In this document: positions 1-12,984 of the stretch, piece after piece | Layout of the letters: every line of letters begins with the position of its first letter | How positions within the stretch are numbered: the first letter of the stretch is position 1 | Source of the DNA: Membranipora membranacea | Taxonomy: Eukaryota > Bryozoa > Gymnolaemata > Cheilostomatida > Membraniporidae | Length of the DNA: 64,000 nucleotides | Reading direction: 5' to 3' | Assembly: GCA_914767715.1 (NCBI GenBank) | Contig: OU612068.1 | Span: forward strand, 7,378,001-7,442,000 | Position numbers and translations under genes: made by a program | The notes under the pieces: model-generated | What the model was told of the DNA's origin: nothing | What the model saw: only the letters and a program-made list of their open reading frames with translations | The model's database searches: none

Positions 1-237
1 TGGGTTCTCAGCTAGGGCTTAAAACCTTTCTATGCACATGAAGGATTATCAGACATATCTAAACTATCTAAACAAACCTTCGTTTCCTTTGGTATTTCTT
101 CTATCCAAAGCTCAAATAAAAGCATTTCAACTAACAGAATCATTTAGATGAAATGTTTTGCTTTTATCTAACGCTACAGGGTTTCAGAATCATATGTAGC
201 CAATACTTTATTATTGAAAACTTGCAATATTTCCTAC

Positions 238-3200
238 CTTGAGTTTTAGAAGAGTGTGTAGATCAGAGACAAACTCAACAGCGTCACTGAGATAAAGTCT
301 CATGACGTCAAGTATTCCTGTCTCAATCATCATGTCACATGTCAGATGTGTCGGTATCTCATTAGTGATGTATGTGGGTAACAAAGTACTACTGCAGTCC
401 ATACAGACTATCTGTGGGGAGAAGAGAATAACAACCGAATAGGTTAACTTTGACATCATCATGACTGTTTTAAATATTATTCTCAATCATACAAACTATG
501 ATGGGTGAATATAGCATCATCTTCTTGGGTGATTAAAATGTCTAGACTGACACATAGACAATTAGAAATCCGATGGAGTGAACATAATATCAACGTAAAA
601 TCACAGCTGAATAACGGCAAATTCTATGTGCTTTTTACATTTCAGGATGACGCAGTTGTGAACCGCCAGAAAAAATCGATTGGTTCTTTACCTCGAGCAG
701 TATGAGAACATTAGCTTCAGGTAGCGTTGACTTATACTTTAGAACTTGTATAAGCTCATTGACAATCATCCTCGCGAGAATCGTCTTATCCCGATCTTTG
801 CTGAATATTTTATAGCACAGCTGACACAGCTTAGCAAGCTGTATCATGTTAAAAGTATGCTCCTGTAGGGCTGAAGATATCAGCTTACCGAAAGTCTCCA
901 CCAGTCGATCACCCTGTAACATATGTAAAAGAGGCTACTACCACACCAGTACACAAAACTCGTAAATTATATTAATCTTGTGCTGACTGTGAAACTAAAA
1001 ATTATTCACCGCTAATATGTGTTATTTGGTATGTGCATCAAACCATTCAGACTAAAAAAAGTCCTACAACAGGATTTCTCAGAGTGATTTTTTGATTTCC
1101 CATGAATTTATACTATGCCAAGGTTTTTGCAGAACACATCATTGAAAATTTCAAGACGCTGCAGAAAAAACTTGATAAGAATTCTCAAACAAGCTATTTC
1201 AACTATGGTCAGTAGCATCAGGTTACCTTATGAGTTGTTACTACGGGTAACTTCATGACTGAACTCATAAGAGTCAGTAGGACAGACAGGTCTGTCGGAT
1301 TCTTAGGCAGGTGCCCTGTAAGCTTCCTGAAGAACGTATCTAACTGATCCACTATCTTAGGCCAGTCCTAAAATTAGAACAGAAATCACACATTGTCATT
1401 ATACTCACCAATTATTCAGATTTGAAATGTTGTCAATGTTTTTTTTTCATACAAGGTGGCTCATGACACCATATATCACTATTCCTCAAGCTCTAACTGA
1501 TACATATAATATCCTTATTTTGCAGGATTGTATGATTCATTTCTGCAGTATAAATGACTGCGAGACAGATCAGCTTCATTTCTAGCATGACCGGCTGATT
1601 CACAATTCCCTTTTCATTGTTTAAAATAGGAAAGGAGCATAACTCCCCATACTGTTAGAAAGATAACTATGGTATAAAACATAATGCTAAGTAAGACAAG
1701 AAGTTGATACATCATATTAGGATAAAACAGAGTGAAGACTGACCTGTGAGCTGGTCACTTGATCGGTTGTGATGGCAGAAAGATAGCTATTCAGATTCTC
1801 AATAAGCTGTACGACTTTCCTGATAGAATGTTTCTCGTTCACTCCCTGCAAAATAATAAAGAGATAAACAGATCATGGATAAAAATTTAGGCCAGTTATA
1901 ACTGCAATTTTCTACTTTTACATTATCATCAATAATTAAGCATACACACCACCAACGCTGACTTTGCTCGATGTATTATCTGTATAAATCATCAAAAGAT
2001 ATCAAAATATATTTTGCAGTGCTGGCATGATCGTGATCATGATATTATAAGGCCTTGCTGGAGTAGACCATGTAATTACACTGTTTGACAAGTCTCACGT
2101 ACCTCTAAGCCTGTGAGCAGAGCTTGTAGAACTGTCAGCTCATGGAAGTCTGTCAAGGCCGTGACGATAGTCTTAAACATCTTACTATTCTCAGAGGATA
2201 GCAGGAGAGCAGACATTATCTTATACGGGTTGAGATGATGCAGTGTGCATCTCAGAAACTGCAGGGCAGCACTCGTAACATTACCAGGGATGAACACTGG
2301 TCGACTGTAAAAGAGTTATTGAGCTAATCCAATGTACAATATTGTGTTGATTGATTCACAAAAGAAGGACTGGGAGGATCAACTAACACGTTAACAAGAA
2401 GCAATGAATAAACTGAGGTCATTTTGGGAAGGATGCCCAAACATTGTTTCAAAGGAAATACATAGATTTTATTACACTGTTGCCTGTTGAAATTTGGTTG
2501 TGAAAATTTAACCCAGACTTAAATATTGACTTTTCAAGACTAATAAAACTTACTCTGGATTTTGCCATGAATAGATCTGAGTATGAGCAATATTACTGAC
2601 ACTAAGTATCATCTCATACACCATACCAGCTGCCTGGTTAAGATCATGATTTAGATAAGTCTCAGCAGAGACGATACACAGAACAATCACATCCTCTGAG
2701 TAATCCTCTATAGGCATCGAGCAGTCAGGACAAGTAAGACGACGGCTCAGACCAAGTGGGCCTTGTTGAGGGCCGTTACCGTTACGTTTATGATCACCAG
2801 ACTCACTATAAATATTCATAGTTAAATAAAGGGCTTACTCTGCAGGTACTTCAGACATGAATATATATAACATCATTTTATATATATCATATTTGTATAT
2901 TATTTTATATAACATTATATATGTTCATGACTGTAATATATAGCTTTTCTGTTTTTGCCTTTCAGAAATCTTTCTGAGAGAGATATGGAGCCACTAAAAT
3001 TGAAGAAATAACATGGCTGAAGGTTACATTTTACTCAGATTGAAATACACCAAAGTTTCGAAGGAGTTATTCAGGACTATGTGTTGGTGACATTGCCACA
3101 AACCTGCTTATCACACAGGTAAATGAAATGAATAACAAAACTTACTTGCTATCTTGCTTTCCAACATTGAGGGGTTGTCCTCTCTTAGATCTGGCCATAA

Positions 3201-6200
3201 AGTCAGCTGTGCAACAAAATAAATAACTCTTAGCTGCTGCTTCCAGATAAATTCTAACAGTTCAATTCTAGGATAAGGTTAGATTGGTAGTGCGGAAAGT
3301 AAGGGGGAGGGATCAACCAAGCAGTGAGAGTTTTGCTTAAATTCTGAGCTCAGCGTTAAGTTTTAAACCACAAACATAAAAATTATCATTTCCGTTTTGG
3401 AGAAAATCCCTTGTTCATCTGTGTGAACCCGATAAGCAGATATAATGTAGATTAAATGTTTGAAATAGAAGCCAAACATAAGCAAATTAGTCATGCCTTA
3501 TGAAGCTTTATTTAGCCTTAGAACTCACTGGCAGCAGCGGCAAATGATTGTATGATGGCAGTCTGCTCATCATCTGCAGACGACCCCGAATTCTCCCACA
3601 TGTTAGTCTTGGAATTCTGTCTACGTGAGTGCATCCTCAACCCAAATTTCTTAGCTGAGGTGTCTGGTGCAGGGAGGGAGATGGAAGGTATTAGAAGTCT
3701 GAGACCGTAGACTGTTGGTTGTGCTCCTTACATGCGGAGCACATATCAGGGGCACAACCATCAGTATGTGTGTAAAGTCAGTAAGACATTGGTGGTTAAA
3801 CAGAGTATCTATTGAATAATTAGTAGTAGGCTTTGAAGGGATGTTTTCAGCAAGTCAGCATTATGTTAATAGCAATGAGATTAAATCACAGATAGTGAAG
3901 GAAAATTCTTATATTAATCAGTGTTAAATGATGATTTTCCAGGGAACTGCTGCCCTCTGTATTCCGAAGCATAAGTTACGCCAGATTTTAGTTGGCCCAG
4001 CCTGCAGTCAGTAACACTAAGGTTCCTGTATCTAAGATCTTGGAGTTTTTCAAAAACTCCCTGATCAGTTATGGCGCAGTGCTTTGGTGTGCTGGCTTAG
4101 GGCTGTGCAAATGTAGTGTTGAATAAAGGCTGTGCATTAATGTCCGGTAAAGCAGATAAACTGAATATTATTGTGTTAAATTTAGAGTACAGGAAGGACT
4201 TGTACAAAAAGGTGTACACAACAAGGCTTATCTGTAATGTTAGACTCCTATTTAATATATGTTTCTATTACGATAAGCTCTAAGACAAGTGATCTGCACT
4301 TATGATCACCAATATACAAATAAAACAGTCTCCCTTTGGCCCTTATTAGTTGTGTTCTGTGCATTAAAACCCACCTGACTTTCTTGACTCCGTGCTGCCT
4401 TCAGTGTTTACTTTAGCTGGTAGAGTAGCACTTTTACTCGCACCACCAGACACATGTCCGTCTGCAGGGGGTGTTAAAGCAGCAGCCTTACCCTGAGGAT
4501 TCACCAGTGCCGCCATATCTTCAGACTGAAAAATAAATTACATTCAAATTGAAGTTTTCTCTGAACGAAAGGATGCAGTGTAGGAAGTTTTTGTTGCAAA
4601 TCCCATCAAACCAGATTTCTTCCATTAGCTGATAGGGTGTTTCTCTCAATTAATTTTATGGTGCAGAAGACAGAAAATATTTATGCTGCCTTCAGAGGCC
4701 CTTGCTCAATGGCAAAATCGAGAATTTGTCAGTTCCTTTTGAGACCATCCTCCCCTTTTTCGCTGAACTGAACTTTCCTAAATATGTTCTTACCAAAAAA
4801 AATGAAAAAAATTTATCAAAATACTTTGCAAGGCAATCCCTCTGCATGCAAAATGTTTGGGAAGGGAGTGGGTCAGTCGGAATCTTTTTTTAATTTGAAA
4901 GGTAGCAGTTTGGTTATGACAGTGACAAGACAACTCCACAGAACTCCAGCAGAATCGGAGGCTTCTGAGTTTCCAAGGGCAGAATTACATCATAAGTAGT
5001 GACATAATAGATTTCTGACATGCAAGAGCAGGTGATTGGAGCTCTGGTAATTGGCGATTCTGATCACAGAATAGAATATATCTACTATCATAGCACAGAC
5101 TAGAGGACTGAGTGTATTACCTTGATAGAGTCAATGGTGTTCCAATGCTTCAGTTTTTTCTCACCTGATGCAGTTGATTTGGAGGGTGAGGAAATGTCAA
5201 CACCAACCTATGAGGATAATACATGCAACAGAAAGGTCAAAAATGGTCAGCAGCATGGTAAAGCGCAAGCTGGTCTTGAATCATTCTTCTAGTCTCTAGT
5301 AAGGTAGGAACTGCCAAACCTGATGTATAAGTTGTGTGACAATTTATAATCTCTCTAGGGTAAGTGAAATCATAACTCAATTTATAGTAGCAGGATAACA
5401 ATGGGAGCGATAAAAGACCAGCTTACTCAGAATACACTATGGAATGGGAACGATAAGCTAAGCAAGCAGGAGCTGATGATGCATTACTTAGTATTTCAGC
5501 CCAGACAAAACGGGATTTTGAGTAAACATGTAATAAAATGCAATTTAAAACATAACATAAGATTGTTCAAGTGCTCATACGACTGCAAGTTGGTGTGATT
5601 TCATTATCAAACATTCCTCTCCATGTAAAGGAATGGCACAACTTTCAATGGCAGTCATTAGTGCATTCAAACTAACGACAAGGTGGTAACAGAACATGAT
5701 TGGCTAATTCCAATTCCGAAGAGCCCCGTCCTCAAAAAACAAGATTAGAAGTTAACACAAATGACCGTAAGAGGACTCCTGATGCCAAAACATCAGAAAT
5801 GATACCAATCATGCAAAGTGAACCCTAAAACCTAAAAGTTGTGTGTGTTAAGTGAACATCTGGGCCAACCCTGAGACCCTGAAACCTGTTTACATGGATT
5901 AATGTGAATAAAAAGTCCAGTTCATGGCATTCCTTTCATATGGTTATTTTTGTGCTCCCAACATTTCTGATTCGTGTATTAGTCTGGTACCCCACTAGAC
6001 CGGTTTCCAGTCAAAATCTTCAGCACTTCAGAATTATTCCTCAATATACTATTTAGTGATAACAGGTGAATTTGCATCTGGTAAGTTAACCTTATAATAA
6101 TCATTGAAACTGTTGTTTCAGTTCAATTTTTCAATGAACTTATAGTTAGACTAAAAATAAAGTTGGGCATTAGCAGGGGTAAAGCGAGGTTACAAACCTA

Positions 6201-9200
6201 AAAATTCAGGAAGGTTTTTCAATTCTACGGGGATTTAAATGCAAATAGTCTTTAGCGGGAGTTAAGACATCTCCAAAATGAGATTAATACACAATAATTT
6301 CAAACCTGTAAGTTTGCACCTGGACGCCTCATCATTATTGTGGGGCTGGTTTTTTCCTCCTTTAACAAGATGTTGCGTATTAGACTCAAACAACAGGCTA
6401 TACATGGGAAACAAAAGGAATATTTTCACCGCCTAAACAGCTTAATAGACAAATCACTGTTTAGACAAAATATTTCTAATATGGTCAAGACAAGCTCTAA
6501 TGCGATTAAATCTTTGTATTAAAATGACTACTGATGCTACTGGAAAATATAATACCTGTCTTTGGATTCTCTTCGGTTTCTTAGTCTTAGTATCACCCTG
6601 GGTGTATGATTTCTTCAGAGCTGGTGATGAATTACTCGACACAAACTTAGCCTCTGCACCCTTGGGATCTGACAACAGATCTGCAAAGTCAGCCTTCTCC
6701 TGTGTGGAAGGCTGATTTGCTGGTTTGGATCCCTGTGGATTGGAGAGCATATCAGCGAAGTCTCCCATGTTCATAGCCGCAGCTGGTACAGGCTGTGTAT
6801 GTTTGGTTCGAGAGGAAACTGGCTGGACGATAGGGGTGACCAGGTCTTTGTCCATAGTGGAGCGGCGAGAGTTACTCTGAGGTAAACACTCATCTTCCTC
6901 GTGAATTACAGCTGAAACTGGACACAGTAATTATGATGAGAATAACATAAAAAAAATTTTTTCTTCAAGTTTGTGGCCTTCATTTACATGATTCTGTGCG
7001 GACTGTCAATTCCCCCCAGGGCTATGTAATCTGTGACTCAATAATGTCTCTTCAGTGGATATCGTCAACACAGTTGATTTCACATACCTTTAGTAAACCA
7101 TTATATTCCAGCCACAAAAAAAAAGATTACGGCAATGAAATATCAGTATGGAAGAAGAAGAGCACAAATATTTTGTTTATTTTTATTGAACAGATGAGGA
7201 TACTAACCAACAGTTGAACTAGGAAGTGTTGCTGAAGTAAAGTTGGATCTCCAACTTTCTAGAGGAATAGAGCCGGGAGTCTGACCACCTTCATCACCCT
7301 CCGGTACACCAGACTGGGAGTCCTGGTCACTGTTACCTATTAACAGTAACACAGCAATGAATACGTCACTGTGCATCAATGTGATCTATAGTGGGAAGCT
7401 GATGGAGAACAATGGTATGTGATCCTCTTGAATCCTAAAATCCTCAACGTCAAAGACTGAGTTCAATGAGTTAGCTAGGATTATCATACAAGATGAGTGT
7501 AGCTTTGTTGCGCAACCACAAAAAAATCCGCAATCACTAGTTAAGCTTATATAAGATATAAAAGACCACATTTATTCCCGGATAGAGGCGGAATGTGATT
7601 GTACAAAAAACCTTGCTGCCGGACTAGTTTCCCATGGCTTCTCAATATCTACACATTTATTATCGGCAGGTTCTTAACCCAAGAAAACATATATTGAAGC
7701 TGAGACAAAAGCCGAGGTCAACTAGCCATGAGAATGTGAGCGGGCGCTAATTACTAAAAATTATTATGTAAGAGCATGGATAAGATTTTTTCCCACATTG
7801 ATAGGAAGTCTTTTTTTTAACCAATTTAAAAGCATATTTAAAGCATGTAATGACTAGTCAGTATGTTTGGATTTGTCCATTTTTTAACCAGTAACAATTT
7901 TTAATCATAGTACCAGGAGAGGTAAACACCCGAATGATGCTGGGGGCTGGAAGAATCAACCTTGAAAGCTCTCCCAGAGAGACTCAAACCCACAACTCCT
8001 GCGGCACCGCTCGCCTGGCAGCGAATAGCAATCGCTCTAACAGATTGCGCCATCGCACCATCTCACCATCCCTGGAAAGTATAAGTTGATGGCGCGAACT
8101 AGCATGCCTGCTATTCACTTCACACTACCCCACAGCACAATCCATCCCACCATTGCCGCCCTATGCAACACAGCATACGTGTTAGGGTTATTGGCCTTAC
8201 GCATAACATTATATTTTGTGACTTACCTTGAATGACACCCTGGACTTCATGTATGCTATCGGTATCCTTCTGGGTAGGTTTACACGAGTGAGGGATGGCT
8301 GATAATGTATTCAGTATGATCCGCACCAGATAGTTTATGTTGGGAGACAACTCAGGGTTGTTGCTGTAGTTATACTAAAATAGAGCAGATATCATAGAAA
8401 AGCAATGGGGGTGACTCTCAATGTATATGTACCAGAGACTATATACCTTAGTCTCTATATATGTACTGTAACATACGATCAGAGGCACTTATGTAACTAC
8501 AGTGGTGACTTTAGATGGTGATCATCACCAATATTGTTATTATAACTCTTTATACCAGGAAACACCAACAAGAAATAGCATATGTTTATGTTGGTTTACA
8601 CTTTCAGCGTATAACTGTGTAATCGGGGAATACCATTTATTGATACACTGATATATTGTAGCGCCAGTCTTGTACCACTTTTAAATAAAAAAATACAATG
8701 ATATTGTAATATACATTTCATAGATGCCAATGCGATGACAGATGGGATCAGCAAAAAAAAACAATTTCCAAACACAGCTAATAGGCATGTCAGACGAATG
8801 TCAGACCAAAGGTAAGACACCTGTCAGACGCATCTCAGAAACATCTCAAAAGCATTTCTGAACTTAATGACACTTACCTTGTAGAGTATAATAAGGAGAG
8901 CCTGTACCCAGTATTTAGTAAGGGGCTGGGGAAGGTGTACTAAAGTGTAATCTGCAGCCTGATTATCACTGGCGTATTTCTGAGGGGATCCACAGAAGCG
9001 CAGCACATTCAGACAGTCCAGTAAGATTTTAGTACCCATCTCAACATTCCCATCCAAAAACTGTAACCATATGTAATAGACATTTTTATATCATAGTCGC
9101 AGGAGAATTCGAGCGAAAATAGATGAATAGTAAAAAAATCCAGCTACCGCAGAAATAATAGGTATGCAGTGTATGAAATATTGAATATTCATAAATTGTT

Positions 9201-10950
9201 TTATAATATAATGCAGGCAATTAACATTATATTTTTCTATTCAGACGATTAGTTTTGCATTGACCTCCCAGAAAACCCTCATCAACACAGCTGAAAAAAG
9301 TAAGTCAACCTTTAAACACTTTATGTAATGGCATCTGAACAGAACAACATTGTGTCCCAATATAAACCAATCCAACTAAGGACAAATTTAAACAAACAAA
9401 TTCTCCTCTTTTGGAGATACCCTTACATCCCCTACAGCCTTGACCATCCGATACTGAATTTTGTGTCTCATAAGTTAGGTTGCGGGTTCTGGAAAACGCG
9501 GAAAGGCGGAAAATCAGTTTCATCGCGGAAAAGCGTTTTCCGAGTTTTCGAAAACCCGGAAAATCGTTTTTCACCTTGAACTTCATGATGATGCTAAAAA
9601 AAACTCCAGGAAAGACATTGAGACATCACCACTGTATCATATGAGTGTTTTTGGTAAACATCAAGTGATAAAAATAATTTTTTCGGAAAATGCGGAAAAT
9701 ATTTTTTCCTCAAAAATTGATCTCAATGCATAGAAAATGAACTGTAACCCATTAAGATGTCATCCCCATCTTTTAACGGCCTGAATTTCAGGTTTTTTCA
9801 TTTTTGGAAAACGCGGAAAACGCTTTTCCACGATGAAACTGATTTTCCGCCTTTCCGCATTTTCCAGAACCCGGAAAACGATTTTCCGCGTTCTGGAAAT
9901 GTTGTCTATGTTGGTAAATTAAAGGGAGTTAATAAATGCCTCAATCATTTGGGAAACATAATAAAGTACAAATCACCAGTCTCATTATTTTTGAAGAGGT
10001 ACTGACACAGAAAATATTGATCCTTGAAAGGTAAACAGAGGTTTAAAATGTGACAAGCGACTTCTTTGGCAGGACTTTGCAGAGGTTGGATATTATGCAA
10101 ACTAGTTGAAAGTTCCTAATTGTGACAAATTAATACTTCAAAATTAATTCTGAATTCTGAGTCAACCCTTGGAGCATGTGCAATAAAACAGGAAAGGTTA
10201 GAGGTTATATAGGTTGTCTTTTAATCATTCAATCATCATATAAAACACAAGGTTAAACGCCCGCATCGGTGGGTGGCTGCGGAGTTAACAATTTTTTTTT
10301 GCACAATGTCCAAACCGCTTATTTATAACACTGCTCTTATTCTGACCTAGATAATTTATTGGTATTTTGTGACATAAAAGATACTCAGATACCTATTCCA
10401 TGGAATATTTTTATGGATATCATTAGTAAATGTGCTTTTCATGCTATGGCCGCCCATTTTGCTCAGTAGAAGAAAATGCATTACGAAACCTCGGACTGCG
10501 TTTAATCTTGTATGGGTTCAATGGAAAAAGATGGCATGTCAAGATGCTCAACAAGTTAAAACAACATGCACTGGAGGCCATCAGGATATTACATTAATTA
10601 AATATTGGGAGTATTTAGGATTCAGATCAGAACCACATAATAATAATGGAAAAGTATTAATTAAAGAGAAAAATTCGATGCCCAGGTTTATTTTGGTCTA
10701 GGCATAGGATAAAAATTTCTTTTGTTGAGCAATTTTTACAACACTATACATAACTTTGACTAGCTTGCATGGAAAATGAACTCAAAATTGAGAGGACGAG
10801 AGACAGCCCGATACATGATATTCAACATACCTGAGCTAAATTTAGAAGTAAAGCATCAAGAATAGGAGAGGTCCTCAGCTGTGATGGTTGAACATAAAAC
10901 TTCTCTTCTGCATATCCCAGAAGGTAGAATACATGCTCTATTGTACTTAT
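238..10950 (-). CDS. UNC79: UNC79 exons 23-38 (C-terminal part, incomplete)
   Basis: Coding exons in transcript order: 10950-10831, 9060-8878, 8374-8227, 7336-7208, 6911-6556, 5207-5121, 4525-4375, 3654-3529, 3206-3146, 2805-2554, 2304-2103, 1845-1744, 1651-about 1514, 1367-1227, 913-692, 411-238. Exons 23-25 and 32-38 match conserved UNC79 blocks (for example LVRIILNTLSAIPHSCKP and RLTCPDCSMPIEDYSED). Exons 26-30 encode a Ser/Pro/Gly-rich, probably disordered linker of about 250 residues that carries a short repeated motif (DFADMLSNPQG, DFADLLSDPKG, and a weaker DMAALVNPQG). The 1514 boundary is inferred from frame and homology, because the bases after it are GATATT rather than GT. A donor follows exon 38 at 237, so bases 1-237 are intron. 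Confidence 0.88.
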
Positions 10951-12949
10951 CTACAATAAGAGAGTTTACAGAAACTATTAAAGCTGCATTATACTGCGAT
11001 CTACAGATTTCTGGACAGATTGTGTTGTCGGATTTGTGACATCACCATAAAGCAGAGCTTTTTCGTTGCTTCAACAATAAAAGAAAAGCTGGCCAAATGA
11101 TCTGTGAAAAAATCTGTTCAGTTAATGTTTAGCAAAAGTTTAATTCATATCACTTTTTCCTCCTGTGTGTGGATTGAGAGGCAAACATGAAGAGATGAGG
11201 TGATTGTACTTTCATTGCTGCATTGAAATGGCTGATATGTACCGTGAGCTAATTAGGTTTGCACAGACGAACTGGAATCAATCATATATATTTATTTGCT
11301 GATCAAATCATAAATGACACATAAGACCATGCATAAAACAATATTGTAATGCATCAGATAGAAGGCAGTTTGTTAAACTCAAATGTATTGAATCTTGTAG
11401 ATTGCCTATCACGATAGGGGTCCCTCAAGGTTCAATGCTAGCACCAACTTTATTTCTCGTCTTTCATTTATTAACTTTTATCAAAATCAGACTCATAATG
11501 ATCCTTGGGTGCCAATAAAAGTATATTTATCAGGTGAATTTGTTAGATGTCATCGACATTATATTTAGTGCAAATCAGCTTTAGAAGCAAAGAGATAATT
11601 TCACTGATACCAATATTTTGGCTGATTTTGATTTTCTCCAGAAGTAATTGGGTCAACTTGAGGTTAAATGGTTGGATAGGTATTTTGATACTATTGCGTG
11701 AACAAATTTTTTGTTGTTGTTGCAATATCTTGTATTTCATTACTAATTACAGTATTTACTACAGTTACTACGATTATTTATAAAACAACGGCGAGAAATT
11801 TATACTTATGAATTAAATATGCACACCTTGGGCATGGTACAACTCCTTATACCAGGAGCGATCATTATCAGCTAATGATGTTTACTACTGATCACAGTAA
11901 GGGAGTACAAAATCCATGTTTTTCATCCTCCAAAGTTAAAGCCTTTGTACAAGGAGCACTGCAAATTCTTACAAAATGAATTCAGACCCTTCTAAAATTG
12001 CTGTTATTATGTGGCCTATATCACAAGATGCATAGCGCTACAAGGCCGGAGCTGCAGTGGTTGATGACAGCATCCTCCTGTATAGAGCTATACCATATAG
12101 GAGGGTTCTTTAATCTGCATGCACGATGGTGTTGTATATACAGAAGATCTCCATTAATTATAGTCCTGATCCGAAGGGACTGTGTGATCAGTCGAAGTCG
12201 AAACGACTTTCGGTCCCGGACGGGGTTTGAACCCACAACCGGCTGGTCAAGTGGCAGACACGCTGGGTTAAAGCTGTTAGTGGTTGAAAAGTGGCACTAA
12301 CGACTCGGAAACCTAGTCGTCACTATAAACCTCTTCCTATGCCGCACCTCGGTGCAGTCATCGTCTACCTAAACGGACAGCAACATTATTATTATTATAT
12401 CACAAGATATTATGTTCACAATGCTTCAAACAGCGAGCTCACCGTCACCCTCAGCAAGAATAAAGATAAACAAGTGTACAACACTTTTTGTTATTTATTT
12501 TGGTTTTTTATTTTCTTCGGGGGCTTAGTGAATGAACATTACAGAAGAGACAATCGTTGCTGTCAGTATAGAATGAAAATCACAATACACAACATTAGAA
12601 AAACATTAGCAACAACATCCTGACATCAAGCAGATTTGGTTTCATAATTTTTATCCATCCGATTGTAAGACAACGAACATATTACAACAAAACATATTAT
12701 AAAAGCATAACATTGGAAAGAAAAATCTGTATCAGTAACAATCATAGTAGTTTTCTAAACCAAGTAGTTACACAATAAATGCTAAAATATAATAAATAAG
12801 AAAAACAGGTAGTGGTCAACTCATTTTCCAGAAGGAAAGGTAGGCTGTTGCTGTCTTCTTGCTGTAGACCTGACATAGGTAGATGCTGTGCGAGAAAGCG
12901 GCCTTTGAGTTGTCCCTCGTTTAAACAATGACAGAAGATCCTTCTGTAA

Positions 12950-12984
<35 letters not shown>

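Noticed and set aside
3709..3765. Hairpin GTGCTCC ... GGAGCAC as another 8-bp-flanked insertion
   Set aside because: Flanking octamers do not match; only the hairpin is present.
7976..8062. Functional tRNA gene
   Set aside because: Pol III box-like sequences are present, but the acceptor stem does not pair and no ordinary anticodon loop fits; a SINE head is more likely.
9305..10005. Open frames of 82-93 codons across the GGAAAA palindromes
   Set aside because: Both strands give similar frames, as expected for inverted repeats; no splice or homology support.
11543..11783. Hydrophobic open frames on both strands
   Set aside because: AT-rich low-complexity translation without family features or splice context.
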